Translations under genes and position numbers: made by a program
Assembly (NCBI GenBank): GCA_964415085.1
Contig: CAYPYI010000066.1
Location: 1 to 7,606 of the forward strand
Reading direction: 5' to 3'
Source of the DNA: CAYPYI01 sp964415085
Lineage (GTDB): Bacteria > Bacillota > Clostridia > Tissierellales > Tissierellaceae
Length of the DNA: 7,606 nt
In this document: one piece after another, positions 6,552 to 7,606 of the stretch
Numbering within the stretch: the first letter of the stretch is position 1
Layout of the letters: every line of letters begins with the position of its first letter
The notes under the pieces: generated by a model
Told to the model about the DNA's origin: nothing
Database searches by the model: none
The model's input: only the letters and a program-made list of their open reading frames with translations

Positions 6552-6568
6552 TAATCTATTAGATTATA
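6552..6568 (-). promoter_or_regulatory. Extended -10 promoter of the nucleoid-associated protein gene with overlapping inverted repeat
   Basis: The minus strand reads TGCTATAAT, a perfect extended -10 with the TATAAT at 6563-6568, about 25 bases before the ATG. The -35 region is weak. An inverted repeat TAATCT-ATT-AGATTA (6552-6566) covers the -10 and the predicted transcription start and touches the ribosome binding site. This is a natural position for an operator or an early hairpin; the regulator is unknown. Confidence 0.55.
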
Positions 6569-6956
6569 GCATAAAATAAATTTTTACATAAGAAATAAAC
6601 TTTCCTTAGGTATATTTTATATGACAATATAAAAAAGAATATATAAGTAAGCTAGCTAGAAATCATGAAATAGATAACACTTAATTTAGATAGATTTGTA
6701 TGCTTGTAAATTAAAAACAATATACTATTAGGATATAAATAAAGCTAGAATAATAATATATAAAGATAATGTTATTTTCTTACACTTATTATGGAGATAT
6801 GTTTTTAAAACTTATAAATCATTTCCAAAATTATAATTTTTTTATGGTTATATTACTAAAATATTAAATTAATATTCTTATCTTACTTAATTGTAAGGTT
6901 TATGGTATTATTATAAAGGGATAATAATACTTATTATTCAGGAAGGGGGAGGAAAT
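6569..6956. other. AT-rich intergenic region between divergent genes
   Basis: About 390 bases with no convincing gene on either strand. Every ATG I followed closes quickly; the longest is a 32-codon frame at 6769-6867 without a ribosome binding site. There are weak AT-only palindromes (for example AAAATTATAATTTT at 6827-6840 followed by Ts) and a repeated AGCTAGAA (6654-6661 and 6743-6750). The right end must contain the promoter of the zinc-ribbon gene. A possible -10 TATAAA at 6912-6917 has only poorly spaced -35 candidates such as TTGTAA at 6891. I see no riboswitch or RNA gene that I can name. Confidence 0.6.
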
Positions 6957-7301
6957 ATGGCATTACCAAATTGTCCGAAATGTAATTCCGAATATACATA
7001 TGAGGATATGGGTTTATATGTATGTCCAGAATGCTTTTTTGAGTGGACTAAAGCAGACATGGAAAGAGAAATAGAGAATGCGAAAATTAAAGATGCATTT
7101 GGAAATGAATTAAATGATGGTGATGATGTAACTGTAATAAAAGATTTAAAAGTTAAAGGATCATCACAACCACTTAAAATGGGTACTATAGTAAAAAATA
7201 TTACTCTATTACAGGATGCACAAGATGGACACGATATAAGTTGTAAAATAGACGGGTTTGGGTCTATGAATTTAAAATCTGAGATTGTCAAAAAGATATA
7301 G
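6957..7301 (+). CDS. PhnA/YjdM-family zinc-ribbon protein
   Basis: This small cytoplasmic protein of 114 residues has an N-terminal zinc ribbon, CPKC (6-9) and CPEC (23-26), and a C-terminal small beta-barrel domain. The characteristic block is KDAFGNELNDGDDVTVIKDL (45-64), and GSSQPLKMGTIVKNI (68-82) follows. This is the PhnA/YjdM family. It was named for its position near the E. coli alkylphosphonate genes, but it is not the phosphonoacetate hydrolase that shares the name, and no phosphonate genes are near. The length matches E. coli YjdM (~111 residues). ATG at 6957 has a strong purine-rich site, GGGGGAGG (6945-6952). The actual function is unknown. No clear terminator separates it from the downstream tRNA promoter. 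Confidence 0.92.
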   Translation: MALPNCPKCNSEYTYEDMGLYVCPECFFEWTKADMEREIENAKIKDAFGNELNDGDDVTVIKDLKVKGSSQPLKMGTIVKNITLLQDAQDGHDISCKIDGFGSMNLKSEIVKKI

Positions 7302-7370
7302 TATATATAGTAGATAAATTACTTTAGTGATACAATGGTACTAATACCTGCTTAATAAAGTCTGTATCAA

Positions 7371-7399
7371 TTGACATTTAAGGGTAAAAGTAGTAAAAT
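7371..7399 (+). promoter_or_regulatory. Strong promoter for tRNA-Thr and tuf
   Basis: A perfect TTGACA (7371-7376) is followed after exactly 17 bases by TAAAAT (7394-7399), the closest housekeeping consensus in the window. The predicted start near 7406 is about six bases before the mature tRNA 5' end. The short gap from tRNA to tuf shows no second promoter, so this one probably drives both. Confidence 0.88.
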
Positions 7400-7411
7400 G
7401 TTTAGGAATCA

Positions 7412-7487
7412 GCCCACGTAGCTCAGAAGGTGGAGCACTTGCATGGTAAGCAAGAGGTCACCGGTTCAACTCCGGTCGTGGGCTCCA
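7412..7487 (+). tRNA. tRNA-Thr (anticodon GGT), encoded CCA
   Basis: A full 76-base cloverleaf can be drawn. The acceptor stem is GCCCACG/CGTGGGC, the D stem GCTC/GAGC, the anticodon stem CTTGC/GCAAG with loop ATGGTAA, and the T stem ACCGG/CCGGT with loop TTCAACT. All Watson-Crick pairs are intact, and the 3' CCA is encoded (7485-7487). The anticodon GGT (7445-7447) reads ACC and ACT threonine codons. It lies 31 bases before tuf under one promoter. A tRNA-Thr(GGT) next to tuf is also known in E. coli (thrT-tufB). Confidence 0.98.
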
Positions 7488-7518
7488 AACTAGAAAATTA
7501 TAGGAGGAGAAGAAAGAA

Positions 7519-7606
7519 ATGGCTAAGGAAAAATTTGAAAGAACTAAACCGCATGTTAATATAGGAACTATAGGTCACGTTGACCATGGTAAAACAACAT
7601 TAACAG
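7519..7606 (+). CDS. tuf: Elongation factor Tu, N-terminal 29 codons, runs off right edge
   Basis: EF-Tu is the GTPase that delivers aminoacyl-tRNA to the ribosome. Only the first 29 codons are visible, but FERTKPHVNIGTIGHVDHGK (6-25) is the near-invariant EF-Tu N-terminus, with the G1 P-loop GHVDHGKT at residues 19-26. ATG at 7519 follows AGGAGG (7502-7507) by 11 bases. The 31-base gap from the tRNA lacks a promoter or terminator, so tuf and tRNA-Thr are probably cut from one transcript. In many Clostridia the rpmG-secE-nusG ribosomal block follows such a tuf copy, but this cannot be seen here. Confidence 0.98.
   Translation, partial: MAKEKFERTKPHVNIGTIGHVDHGKTTLT

Noticed and set aside
6827..6847. 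Possible terminator AAAATTATAATTTT followed by Ts
   Set aside because: The stem is all A/T with no loop, and no gene ends upstream of it on either strand, so it is more likely AT-rich background.
6769..6867. 32-codon hydrophobic plus-strand frame in the intergenic region
   Set aside because: It has no ribosome binding site and is made of AT-rich codons expected by chance. It could only be revived by ribosome profiling.
6938..7291. Minus-strand 117-codon frame
   Set aside because: It is fully antisense to the zinc-ribbon gene, whose CPxC pairs and strong binding site mark the true strand.
6957..7301. Phosphonoacetate hydrolase from the PhnA name
   Set aside because: The protein is far too short and is a zinc ribbon; the shared gene name is historical.

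Overview
The window is chromosomal DNA from a low-GC, Gram-positive anaerobe of the Clostridia. The evidence is AT-rich sequence and codon use, strong AGGAGG-type ribosome binding sites, frequent TTG starts, and an ABC-F/rex divergent pair like the ydiF-rex neighbourhood of Firmicutes. A Peptostreptococcaceae-like host (relatives of Clostridioides difficile) fits, but this is inference from gene content and style.

Layout. Bases 1-1424 (minus) hold the N-terminal 474 codons of an ABC-F ATPase that runs off the left edge. It is divergent from rex (1604-2251, plus), the NADH/NAD+-sensing repressor, which ends at a strong palindromic terminator. An operon-like plus-strand set follows: an OGG1-type 8-oxoguanine DNA glycosylase (2363-3247), then two adjacent paralogs (3261-3929, 3942-4619) of an unrecognised family with an N-terminal membrane hairpin and a helical cytoplasmic domain. 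A 30-bp perfect palindrome at 4612-4641 is a bidirectional terminator between this operon and a convergent TraX-family membrane protein (4640-5461, minus). Upstream of that is a minus-strand 37-kDa nucleoid-associated protein (5546-6538) with its own terminator. About 390 bases of AT-rich non-coding DNA follow. A PhnA/YjdM-type zinc-ribbon protein (6957-7301, plus) comes next, then a consensus promoter, tRNA-Thr(GGT) with encoded CCA (7412-7487), and the start of tuf (EF-Tu, from 7519), which runs off the right edge.

How the parts relate. This is mostly core housekeeping: translation (ABC-F, tRNA-Thr, EF-Tu), redox control (Rex) and oxidative base repair (Ogg). I see no CRISPR array, complete mobile element or defence system. 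The points most worth a second look are the abrupt loss of ABC-F homology at about base 35, just before the second Walker B motif, and the duplicated family of membrane-anchored helical-repeat proteins beside the glycosylase.
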